From NCBI GenBank assembly GCA_029856635.1, contig JAHKLH010000009.1:1-18248 (forward strand): a stretch of 18,248 bases of DNA. The letters are read 5' to 3'. The translations under genes and the position numbers were made by a program. Source of the DNA: Candidatus Njordarchaeota archaeon (GTDB lineage: Archaea > Asgardarchaeota > Njordarchaeia > Njordarchaeales > JAHKLH01). The notes beneath the pieces are model-generated. The model saw only the letters and a list, made by a program, of their open reading frames with translations. It searched no databases and was not told the origin of the DNA. Below are positions 6,502 to 12,795 of the stretch, piece by piece; position 1 is the stretch's first letter, and every line of letters begins with the position of its first letter.

Positions 6502-8352
6502 ATGCGAGCAGAGAAGAAATCTCTTGAACCTATTTCCAAATTAGTAAGAAATCCTCTCAAATTTTGGTGTTTGGTTATAATGGTTGCGGTTATAAGTAGC
6601 TTAGAGGCAATCATATTTTACCTTTTCTTAAACACTATTACTGAACTTTCATATGACTTGCTTGATTTCGAGATAGAAGCGTTAGAAGAGGAACCAGATT
6701 TAATTTTCTTTGAAATTGATGATAATTTCTATCAAACTCTTTCCTCATGGAACTTCCTACTAGTTTTAATATTTCCAACGATTGGTGGTATTCTAAGTGG
6801 GTTGATAACTTATGTATTGCCACCAATGGAGCGAAGTGGGGAATCAAGTGTATATATAAGAGCATTTCATAGAAACCATTGTATTCTAAGTAATCATTTA
6901 TCAATGATAAGACTCTTTGCATCGTCATTTTTCATTGGAATGGGCTGTTCCGCTGGCAGAGAAGGTCCAGCGGTGCAAATTGGAGCTGCAACATCGGTTT
7001 TTCTTTCGAGGAAATTTAGATTATCGGCAAGAGAGCGAGAATTATTGTTTATAGCAGGTGCTGCTGCAGGAATTGGTGGTATTTTCAGGGCACCGTTTGG
7101 AGGTGCTCTTTTTGGAGTAGAGGTTCTTTATAAACATGATTATGAAGGTGAAGCGCTTCCATACGCAATAATAGCTTCAATTATCTCATTTTCGCTTTTC
7201 TCTTTAATAACTGGATGGACCCCCATGTTTAAAGCGCCAAGTGTTTATTTAAGTCTCAAAGAATTGCCTTTGTATTTCGTACTAGGAATATGCTGTGGAT
7301 TATTGGCAAGAGCATACGTAGCAATCTTAAATAAGTCTCGTGATGTATTCCTCAAACTAAAGATAAAAGATTATCTAAAAACCGCCATAGGTGGACTTAT
7401 TACTGGTATTATAGGTTTTCTTTGTGTAATAATTATTGGAGCCCCGTACATATTAGGACCTGGATATGAAGTGATTCAATTAGCTTTAAATGGTGATTTA
7501 TTTCATCATCTTTCCGAGATTGCATCTAGTTCCCTGTTCATAATGTTATTAATGATAGGAGTCATTATTAGTTTTAAAATGCTAGCAACTGCTGCTAGTC
7601 TTGGATCGATGGGCAGTGGAGGTGCATTTGCACCCTCTATTACTGTTGGAGGTTTAATTGGTGCTATGTTAGGATTAATATATAAAATATTCTTTCCTCA
7701 GTACATGGTAAATGAAATAGGTGTTTTTGTTATTATTGGAATGGCCAGCTTTTTTGCTGCCGCGGCAAATGTTCCATTAGCAGCTATTGTAATGACTGCT
7801 GAGATAACATGGGATTTCAATATACTTATTCCCGCGGTAATTGCTGTTGGAGTATCATATCTCATCGCTGCAGAGCAAAGCATATACCAAGAACAAGTTT
7901 CTAATAAATTGAGTTCCCCGGTACATCTCATAGATGATCTTTTCTATGCATTCCGTAACTTACGTGTAAAAGATATATTATCACCGGACTCTAAATTATA
8001 CCTCAAGGAGGATACTTCAATAGAAAGAGCCATAAATATAATGATGAAATCCCAGAGAATGCAACTACCTGTAGTAGATGATAAAGAACGTTGCATAGGA
8101 ATTGTAGGTATATTTAACTTAATATCGTTAGTATCAGCCGACAAGAAAAGACCTGTAAAAGAGAGTATTAAGAAAATTGCAATATGTGTTACTCCAGAGG
8201 AGCCATTACTGTTTGCAATAGCTAAAGCATTGCGTGGACATATAATGGTTCTCCCTGTTGTGGATCCTCATACAAACAAGATTATTGGAGAAATTACATA
8301 TCATGATATGATAAAAGCATTTTATGCGAAATTAAGTGAGTTAGGAATATGA
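6502..8352 (+). CDS. ClC-family chloride channel/transporter with C-terminal CBS pair (paralogue 2)
   Basis: A second ClC protein of 616 residues, clearly a paralogue of the gene before it: the same order of helices and CBS domains and long near-identical stretches such as GMASFFAAAANVPL and MTAEITWDF. It has GREGP with gating glutamate E154, GSGGAFAPS on the selectivity helix, and pore tyrosine Y462 (SIYQEQ). The internal proton-glutamate position is Val208 (GVEVL), as in paralogue 1. The helix-D loop is more divergent: SGESS replaces GEGVD, so the central serine position is occupied by Gly or Glu depending on alignment. An acidic insert lies between the first two helices (EALEEEPDLIFFEIDD). 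Two CBS domains end the protein. The last 12 bases overlap the convergent nucleotidylyltransferase gene. A 220-base AT-rich gap before it shows no clear promoter. It probably arose by tandem duplication; the two subunits could form homo- or heterodimers. Confidence 0.93.
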   Translation: MRAEKKSLEPISKLVRNPLKFWCLVIMVAVISSLEAIIFYLFLNTITELSYDLLDFEIEALEEEPDLIFFEIDDNFYQTLSSWNFLLVLIFPTIGGILSGLITYVLPPMERSGESSVYIRAFHRNHCILSNHLSMIRLFASSFFIGMGCSAGREGPAVQIGAATSVFLSRKFRLSARERELLFIAGAAAGIGGIFRAPFGGALFGVEVLYKHDYEGEALPYAIIASIISFSLFSLITGWTPMFKAPSVYLSLKELPLYFVLGICCGLLARAYVAILNKSRDVFLKLKIKDYLKTAIGGLITGIIGFLCVIIIGAPYILGPGYEVIQLALNGDLFHHLSEIASSSLFIMLLMIGVIISFKMLATAASLGSMGSGGAFAPSITVGGLIGAMLGLIYKIFFPQYMVNEIGVFVIIGMASFFAAAANVPLAAIVMTAEITWDFNILIPAVIAVGVSYLIAAEQSIYQEQVSNKLSSPVHLIDDLFYAFRNLRVKDILSPDSKLYLKEDTSIERAINIMMKSQRMQLPVVDDKERCIGIVGIFNLISLVSADKKRPVKESIKKIAICVTPEEPLLFAIAKALRGHIMVLPVVDPHTNKIIGEITYHDMIKAFYAKLSELGI

Positions 8353-9357
8353 AAAAATTTTGGTCCAATAGCCTATAACGGAGTCTCTGATTTTGATTCC
8401 CCTAACTTTAGCATAACCACCAATTAAACATCTATTGATTTCGCAATTACTGATTTCACAATTTTCAAAAATGAGCGTCTTTTGTACTTTTGAATTATTA
8501 ATAATTGTACCTCTACCTATATAAACATATGGCCCAACTATAGAATTCTCCTTTATTCTAACTCCATCTTCAATAATCACCGGATGATGTACTTTACCGG
8601 AAATATCAGCTTTTTCGGAAATGATGCTCTCTTTGACTAAACTCATGAATGCTTCAAGTAGTCCATCAGGAGTTCCTATGTCAAACCAGAAACCTCTAAA
8701 TATGTAAGCATAAACATTTGCTCTTTTATAAAGCCATTCAAGAAAATATCCAGGAGCATCAGGATTTCCCCCAGATTTCAAATAATCATTAATCATTATT
8801 GCATGTTCTCGAGGAAATATATAACATGCTGTTGCCGCAAGTGAAGAAATAGGTTCACTTGGTTTCTCAACGAAATATATTATTTTTTCTCCAGATAATT
8901 TAACTACGCCCATTCTTTTTGCTTTCTCCGGGGATCCCACATCATATACGGCAACAATGGATGCTGGGCCATCTTTGTTTTTCTCATAATAAAATCTTAC
9001 AAAATCTTTGAAGTTCATAGAGGTTACATTATCACCGGCGGCTACTAAATATGAATCTCCCTCATATTTCTGGAAAATTTCTTTGAGCGCGCCAATACTA
9101 CCAAGTTTTTGTACTTCATCCATGGCTGATTCAACATTTATTATAATCCGTTCATCAAGTTCTTTTAAAGGAGCAAATAAATGTGCAAATCGTGCATTAG
9201 TAGTTATGATGATCCTATCTACATCCAATGTCATTATTGGTTCAAGAACATAATCAATAATTTTCTTATTACCAATCCAGAGCAATGGCTTGGGAATTTC
9301 ACGTGTTATGGGCCAAAGACGTTTTGCAAAACCACCAGCTAAGATTATGGCTATCAT
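8341..9357 (-). CDS. Sugar-1-phosphate nucleotidylyltransferase with beta-helix domain (GCD1/RfbA-like)
   Basis: Transfers a nucleotide onto a sugar-1-phosphate to make an NDP-sugar for glycan or lipid glycosylation; which base and sugar cannot be told. The 338-residue product starts with the nucleotide-binding signature LAGGFAKRLWPIT followed by PKPLL (residues 6-26). It has the AAGDN metal-binding stretch near residue 106, VEKPSEP, and FDIGTPDGLLEA, all typical of COG1208. From about residue 255, repeated hexapeptides (PVIIEDGVRIKENSIVGPYV) form a left-handed beta helix. Upstream in-frame codons reach 9549, but the ATG at 9357 begins exactly at the conserved MIAIILAGG. A TATA element 25 bases before it suggests a leaderless message. 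It converges on and overlaps the second ClC gene by 12 bases, and diverges from atpA. Confidence 0.9.
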   Translation of the reverse strand: MIAIILAGGFAKRLWPITREIPKPLLWIGNKKIIDYVLEPIMTLDVDRIIITTNARFAHLFAPLKELDERIIINVESAMDEVQKLGSIGALKEIFQKYEGDSYLVAAGDNVTSMNFKDFVRFYYEKNKDGPASIVAVYDVGSPEKAKRMGVVKLSGEKIIYFVEKPSEPISSLAATACYIFPREHAIMINDYLKSGGNPDAPGYFLEWLYKRANVYAYIFRGFWFDIGTPDGLLEAFMSLVKESIISEKADISGKVHHPVIIEDGVRIKENSIVGPYVYIGRGTIINNSKVQKTLIFENCEISNCEINRCLIGGYAKVRGIKIRDSVIGYWTKIFSYS

Positions 9358-9377
9358 ATTTAAACCTTGATTACTCA

Positions 9378-9386
9378 ATATTAAAG
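9378..9386 (-). promoter_or_regulatory. TATA element for the nucleotidylyltransferase gene
   Basis: On the minus strand this reads CTTTAATAT (in context ATACTTTAATATTG), centred 25 bases before the ATG at 9357, the distance expected for a leaderless archaeal transcript. Confidence 0.5.
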
Positions 9387-9405
9387 TATTATTCTGAATT
9401 TCATC

Positions 9406-9428
9406 TGCTAGTGTGAAATTCACTAGCA
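9406..9428. promoter_or_regulatory. Inverted repeat, candidate operator between divergent promoters
   Basis: TGCTAGTG (9406-9413) and CACTAGCA (9421-9428) are a perfect 8-base inverted repeat with a 7-base spacer. The repeat sits between the two divergent TATA-like elements, 16-19 bases from each. It lies upstream of both predicted transcript starts, so it would act as DNA, most simply as a site for a dimeric regulator serving both directions. It is one of the few G/C-containing patches in this AT-rich gap. Confidence 0.5.
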
Positions 9429-9444
9429 TTATTTTTGTTAATTC

Positions 9445-9457
9445 TTTTTTTAAAAAG
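9445..9457 (+). promoter_or_regulatory. TATA element for atpA
   Basis: TTTTTTTAAAAAG is a strong match to an archaeal TATA box. Initiation near 9478 would leave a leader of about 28 bases that includes the GGTGA ribosome site at 9496-9500. Confidence 0.5.
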
Positions 9458-9495
9458 TTAATACTTCTGAAATCTATTATAACATTATATTTTTG

Positions 9496-9500
9496 GGTGA
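9496..9500 (+). promoter_or_regulatory. Ribosome binding site that decides the atpA start
   Basis: GGTGA lies 5 bases before TTG 9506, the same spacing as GGTGA to ATG 406. It overlaps the alternative GTG at 9497, which argues for the TTG. Confidence 0.45.
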
Positions 9501-9505
9501 CACGG

Positions 9506-11419
9506 TTGGGGAATACTGGACGAGTGTTAAGGATACATGGTCCCGTCATTACATTAACGGATATTAAAGCGAAGATAGGAGATGTTATTTTACTCGGAGA
9601 ATGGAGATTAATTTCTGAAGCAATAAGAATCTTTGGAGAGCATGTAGTAGTACAATGCTATGAAGACGTATCTGGTCTAAAACCAGGAGATCCGGCATGG
9701 AATACAGGAAAGCCTCTTATGGTAGAATTAGGACCGGGCTTAATAGGATCAATTTATGATGGTTTGCAATTTGATGAGAAGAAAATCGGGCCTTTCTGGG
9801 AGAGAGGTCTAAGAGTAAGTCGTCTTGATAAAGAAAGAAAGTGGGAATTTATTCCCATTGTTAAAAAAGGTGAAAAAGTATCAGAAGGTGATATAATTGG
9901 AGTTATTCCAGAAACACGTGCAGTACAACATAGAATTCTGGTTCCTCCGGGACTATTTAATTTAGAAATTGTTGAAATTTATGAAGGTAAATTTACCGTT
10001 ACAGAGACTGTTGCAATAGCTAAAACCAAGGATGGACGAACAATTGAACTTAAAATGATGCAAGAATGGCCAATTAGAATTCCTCGTCCATATAAAACAC
10101 GTGTCTCATTAACTGAACCATTGGTTACGGGTCAGAGGGTGATAGATACTTTCTTCCCAATAGCAAAGGGAGGAACCGCAGCAATACCGGGCGGCTTCGG
10201 TACCGGAAAAACAGTTACTCTACAGCAATTAGCTAAGTGGAGTGATGCGGACATTAACATATACATTGGATGTGGAGAACGTGGAAATGAGATGGCAGAA
10301 GCCCTACATGATTTCTCACGGCTTGTTATTCCACGTGCAAAAATAGAAAGGATTAAGCGTGAAGACGATAAATTAAAAGTAGAAGTATCCTATGAAACTG
10401 GAGTTAGACTAGTAGAGCGAGCTATATTCATTGCAAATGTATCAAATTTGCCTGTTTATGCAAGAGAAGCTAGTATTTATACTGGTGTAACTATTGGAGA
10501 ATATTTCCGTGATCAGGGATATGACGTTGCCCTTATGGCAGATTCGACGTCAAGATGGGCTGAAGCATTGAGAGACATCGCTGGTCGTCTAGAAGAAATT
10601 CCCGTTGAGCGAGGATTCCCCGCATATCTTGCTGAAAGAATAGCACAATTTTATGAGAGGGCAGGTAGGGTTATAACTCTTGGAACCAGAAAAATAATCA
10701 TTGATTCTCAAGAAACGGATCGTGTAGGATCATTAACAATAATGGGTGCGGTTTCACCACCAGGTGGTGACTTTTCAGAACCAGTTACAGCAATTACATC
10801 AAGATTCGTAAGTGTTCTGTGGGCATTAGACAAAGAATTAGCGTTTAAGAGACACTTCCCAGCAATTAACTGGTTGCTAAGCTTCTCTTATTATGTCGAT
10901 CTAGTCAGAATTTTCTGGGAAAGATATGACCCTGAGTGGTACGTTCTTCGTGGTGAGGCGATGAAAATACTTGAAGAGGCAAGCGAGATAGAACAAATCG
11001 CTAGGATCGTTGGAGAAAAAGCATTACCTGAAGAGCAAAGATTAATATTAAAAATTGCAGATTTAATAAAGGAAGGATTCCTCATTCAAAATGCTTTTCA
11101 TGAAGTAGATACATATTGCAGACCAGAAAAGCAAACAAAGATGCTTAGGGTTTTGATCGAGTTTTATAAACTTGCTAAGAAACTTGTTGACAACGGAGTT
11201 CCAGTTGAAATAATATTCTCTAAACCATCAGTAAGACAATTATATAAAATGCGCCTTGAGGGTCTTTCTGTCGAAAAAGTCTGTGAATTAGCCAAAAAAG
11301 GAGAATTTGATAAGATCGAGAAAGAGAGTAGAGAAGAATTGCAAATGATTGATGAAATGTTTGCGGCTGTTAAGAAGGATCTCCAAGAAATTGCTAAGAT
11401 GTATGAAATTAAATTATAG
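9506..11419 (+). CDS. atpA: A-type ATP synthase catalytic subunit A
   Basis: The catalytic subunit binds and converts ATP/ADP in the A3B3 head. Family hallmarks: the N-terminal barrel (TGRVLRIHGPVI), the A-type bulge domain, TEPLVTGQRVIDTFFPIAKGG, a P-loop at residues 229-236, GCGERGNEM, ALMADSTSRWAEALRDIAGR, and GAVSPPGGDFSEP. The P-loop reads GGFGTGKT where A/V-type subunits normally have GPFGSGKT. The protein is long: 637 residues against about 580-595. Extra segments lie at about 274-303 (before ERAIFIANVSN) and 394-404 (between TLG and DRVGS). GTG 9497 is an alternative start three codons upstream; an extension to 9413 is open but would run through the operator and promoter. It has its own promoter and is separated from subunits F-E-B by four genes. 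Confidence 0.95.
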   Translation: MGNTGRVLRIHGPVITLTDIKAKIGDVILLGEWRLISEAIRIFGEHVVVQCYEDVSGLKPGDPAWNTGKPLMVELGPGLIGSIYDGLQFDEKKIGPFWERGLRVSRLDKERKWEFIPIVKKGEKVSEGDIIGVIPETRAVQHRILVPPGLFNLEIVEIYEGKFTVTETVAIAKTKDGRTIELKMMQEWPIRIPRPYKTRVSLTEPLVTGQRVIDTFFPIAKGGTAAIPGGFGTGKTVTLQQLAKWSDADINIYIGCGERGNEMAEALHDFSRLVIPRAKIERIKREDDKLKVEVSYETGVRLVERAIFIANVSNLPVYAREASIYTGVTIGEYFRDQGYDVALMADSTSRWAEALRDIAGRLEEIPVERGFPAYLAERIAQFYERAGRVITLGTRKIIIDSQETDRVGSLTIMGAVSPPGGDFSEPVTAITSRFVSVLWALDKELAFKRHFPAINWLLSFSYYVDLVRIFWERYDPEWYVLRGEAMKILEEASEIEQIARIVGEKALPEEQRLILKIADLIKEGFLIQNAFHEVDTYCRPEKQTKMLRVLIEFYKLAKKLVDNGVPVEIIFSKPSVRQLYKMRLEGLSVEKVCELAKKGEFDKIEKESREELQMIDEMFAAVKKDLQEIAKMYEIKL

Positions 11420-11452
11420 CTAGTGCTCTTTTAATATTCTTTATTCACTTGA

Positions 11453-11475
11453 ATATTCATTTATTTAATGAATAT
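11453..11475. repeat. AT-rich inverted repeat after atpA
   Basis: ATATTCATT (11453-11461) and AATGAATAT (11467-11475) are perfect 9-base complementary arms with a 5-base loop. It lies 34 bases after the atpA stop, following the T-rich CTCTTTTAATATTCTTT, and about 75 bases before the next start. It may be part of the atpA 3' end or an upstream site for the next promoter; a chance AT palindrome is possible. Confidence 0.35.
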
Positions 11476-11507
11476 ACATTTCAAAACAAAGTAAAGGAAG
11501 TCGTTAA

Positions 11508-11515
11508 TTATAAAT
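11508..11515 (+). promoter_or_regulatory. TATA element for the small-protein/nucleotidyltransferase module
   Basis: TTATAAAT is a near-consensus archaeal TATA box centred 37 bases before the ATG at 11549, predicting a leader of about 10-12 bases. Confidence 0.5.
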
Positions 11516-11548
11516 ATTCCTTATTTGAACTAAATAATTGGGGCTCGC

Positions 11549-11770
11549 ATGAATAAATATGCGGAATTAGAAGAGAAATTAAAGATAGAAGCAATAAAGA
11601 AATTAACTCCAGAAGAGAGGCTCATGATTCTCGCTTCGATGGCTGATGCTATTGCAGAGGAAAAGATAAAGTTTATGATGGAGACATTAGGTATTGATAG
11701 GCAGAAAGCAATCGAAATTTTGAGGAGTAGACTTTTAGAATTAGAGAAACTTCGAAGGGGTGAAAAGTGA
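11549..11770 (+). CDS. Small helical protein paired with a nucleotidyltransferase
   Basis: A 73-residue, charged, all-helical protein with no recognised catalytic motif. The pattern LTPEERLMILASM...LGIDRQKAIEILRSRLLEL resembles short proteins that, as I recall them, often precede DUF6036-type nucleotidyltransferases in archaea and bacteria and look like small antitoxin- or partner-type proteins. It overlaps the next gene by four bases (GTGA), so the two are translated together, and it has a good TATA box of its own. Which member of the pair would be the toxin, if either, cannot be told from sequence. Function is inferred from context only. Confidence 0.7.
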   Translation: MNKYAELEEKLKIEAIKKLTPEERLMILASMADAIAEEKIKFMMETLGIDRQKAIEILRSRLLELEKLRRGEK

Positions 11771-12336
11771 ACTTCATTGAATTTGCACAACGCACGATAA
11801 ATGCTCTTAATAATTCTGGAGTAAATTATGTAATCGTTGGAGGGATTCTAGTTTCATATTATGGAGAACCAAGAGTCACGCGAGACATTGATGTAATAAT
11901 AGATGTAAAACCAGAGGAAGATGATAAAATTTCTCAGCTTGTTAAATCCTTTGAGGAAAATGAACTTTGTGTAATTGGCGGTAAAAATCGGATTAAAGAA
12001 GCACTTTTTGAGAAATCCCATTTTACGATCTTTAATAAGTCGTATCTTTATTGGGTTGATGCGAAAGGTGTTTATGATATTCTTGACAAGCTTGCAATTG
12101 AAACTAAAGTAAAAGGAAAATTATTTGGAAAAGAAGCATGGATTGAAGCACCAGAAGTTTTAGTAATTTCGAAACTTTCTCTTTATTATTCTGAAAGAGG
12201 TATAGAGGATGCAAAATCTATTATCAGAGTAAGTTGGGATAAGTTAAATAAGAAGAGATTAAAAGCATTGGCTGAGAAATTTGGTGTTCTTTTTCGTTTG
12301 CGGAAAATTCTGCAAGAATTAGACCTAGAATTATAA
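11767..12336 (+). CDS. DUF6036/AbiEii-like nucleotidyltransferase
   Basis: A 189-residue protein with a polymerase-beta-type nucleotidyltransferase fold. The motif G25-G26 with YYGEPRVTRDIDVIID gives metal ligands D40 and D42. Further on, APEVLVISKLSLYYSERGIEDAKSII matches the Lys/Asp-rich helix that follows the core in AbiEii/DUF6036-type proteins. Relatives in bacteria (AbiEii, MenT) transfer nucleotides to RNA or protein and act as toxins. Here the activity is inferred. Start is GTG, overlapping the stop of the small gene, with GGGGTGA (11757-11763) three bases upstream. The C-terminal part is rich in Lys/Arg and Leu and probably helical. It converges with the DUF1667 gene across an 84-base gap holding a hairpin. 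Confidence 0.82.
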   Translation: MNFIEFAQRTINALNNSGVNYVIVGGILVSYYGEPRVTRDIDVIIDVKPEEDDKISQLVKSFEENELCVIGGKNRIKEALFEKSHFTIFNKSYLYWVDAKGVYDILDKLAIETKVKGKLFGKEAWIEAPEVLVISKLSLYYSERGIEDAKSIIRVSWDKLNKKRLKALAEKFGVLFRLRKILQELDLEL

Positions 12337-12361
12337 TAGAAACTGTTACCTATGAATATTC

Positions 12362-12404
12362 TATCAAACATAATCACATGATATGATTTCTACATTGTTT
12401 GATA
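12362..12404. terminator. Bulged hairpin between convergent genes, possible bidirectional terminator
   Basis: TATCAAACA (12362-12370) and TGTTTGATA (12396-12404) are perfect 9-base arms. Inside them AATCA (12372-12376) and TGATT (12384-12388) form a second 5-base stem. The structure lies midway in the 84-base gap between two converging genes and is followed by TATTTTG. Archaeal termination usually depends on T runs rather than hairpins, so the role is uncertain. Confidence 0.4.
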
Positions 12405-12420
12405 TATTTTGCAGATAATG

Positions 12421-12795
12421 TTATTTTTTATTTGTAGCTTTCATCGTTCTTTCAGCAATAATATTAGCATCCGTTCCCGCGACATTTTTAATGATTATTT
12501 GTCCTCTAAGAATAGGAGCTTTAACTGTAACATTTTTTAATTCTCTTATTATTTCGAAGATTTTGCTTTTTGGAACTGGTTTATCAGTTCTTACAGGAAG
12601 ACGTGGATAAATGGCATTTTCGATTTTTACCGTCGAACAAACTATACGCATTGGATTTGTTATTTCTTGAATCGCGTATTCTTTCCCCAATGGACACTGA
12701 TTTCCGTGAATAATGTACTCATTATTCTTCTTATAAACAGTAATATAACAGCCCATTGGACAACGAACGCAAATAACTTTACTTACTTCTTGCAA
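12421..12795 (-). CDS. DUF1667 four-cysteine protein, partner of FAD oxidoreductase
   Basis: A 124-residue protein of the DUF1667 family. It has four conserved cysteines (C9, C12, C16 and C34, in CVRCPMGC and GNQCPLG) that probably bind a metal or iron-sulfur cluster. These are followed by the family stretches YAIQEITNPMRIVCSTV and PRLPVRTDKPVPKSKI. Members are usually encoded beside GlpA-type glycerol-3-phosphate dehydrogenase and the FAD/NAD oxidoreductase seen here, and are presumed to be a small electron-transfer or assembly subunit. The start is TTG at 12795, set by a perfect GAGGTGAT 5 bases upstream. The gene overlaps the oxidoreductase by 17 bases, so the two are co-translated. This protein is a stand-alone form. 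Confidence 0.88.
   Translation of the reverse strand: MQEVSKVICVRCPMGCYITVYKKNNEYIIHGNQCPLGKEYAIQEITNPMRIVCSTVKIENAIYPRLPVRTDKPVPKSKIFEIIRELKNVTVKAPILRGQIIIKNVAGTDANIIAERTMKATNKK

Noticed and set aside
9413..9505. Upstream extension of atpA (hydrophobic, beginning MKFTSIIFVNSF)
   Set aside because: It is unlike the N-terminus of any AtpA, runs through the palindrome and TATA element of the divergent region, and a ribosome site fits the start at 9506.
9358..9549. Upstream extension of the nucleotidylyltransferase on the minus strand
   Set aside because: The conserved MIAIILAGG begins at 9357, and the extension has no family similarity and overlaps the atpA coding start.
11419..11425. GCTAGTG after the atpA stop, matching a half site of the 9406-9428 palindrome
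   Set aside because: It is a single 7-base half site overlapping the stop codon, with no second arm nearby; chance is the simplest account.
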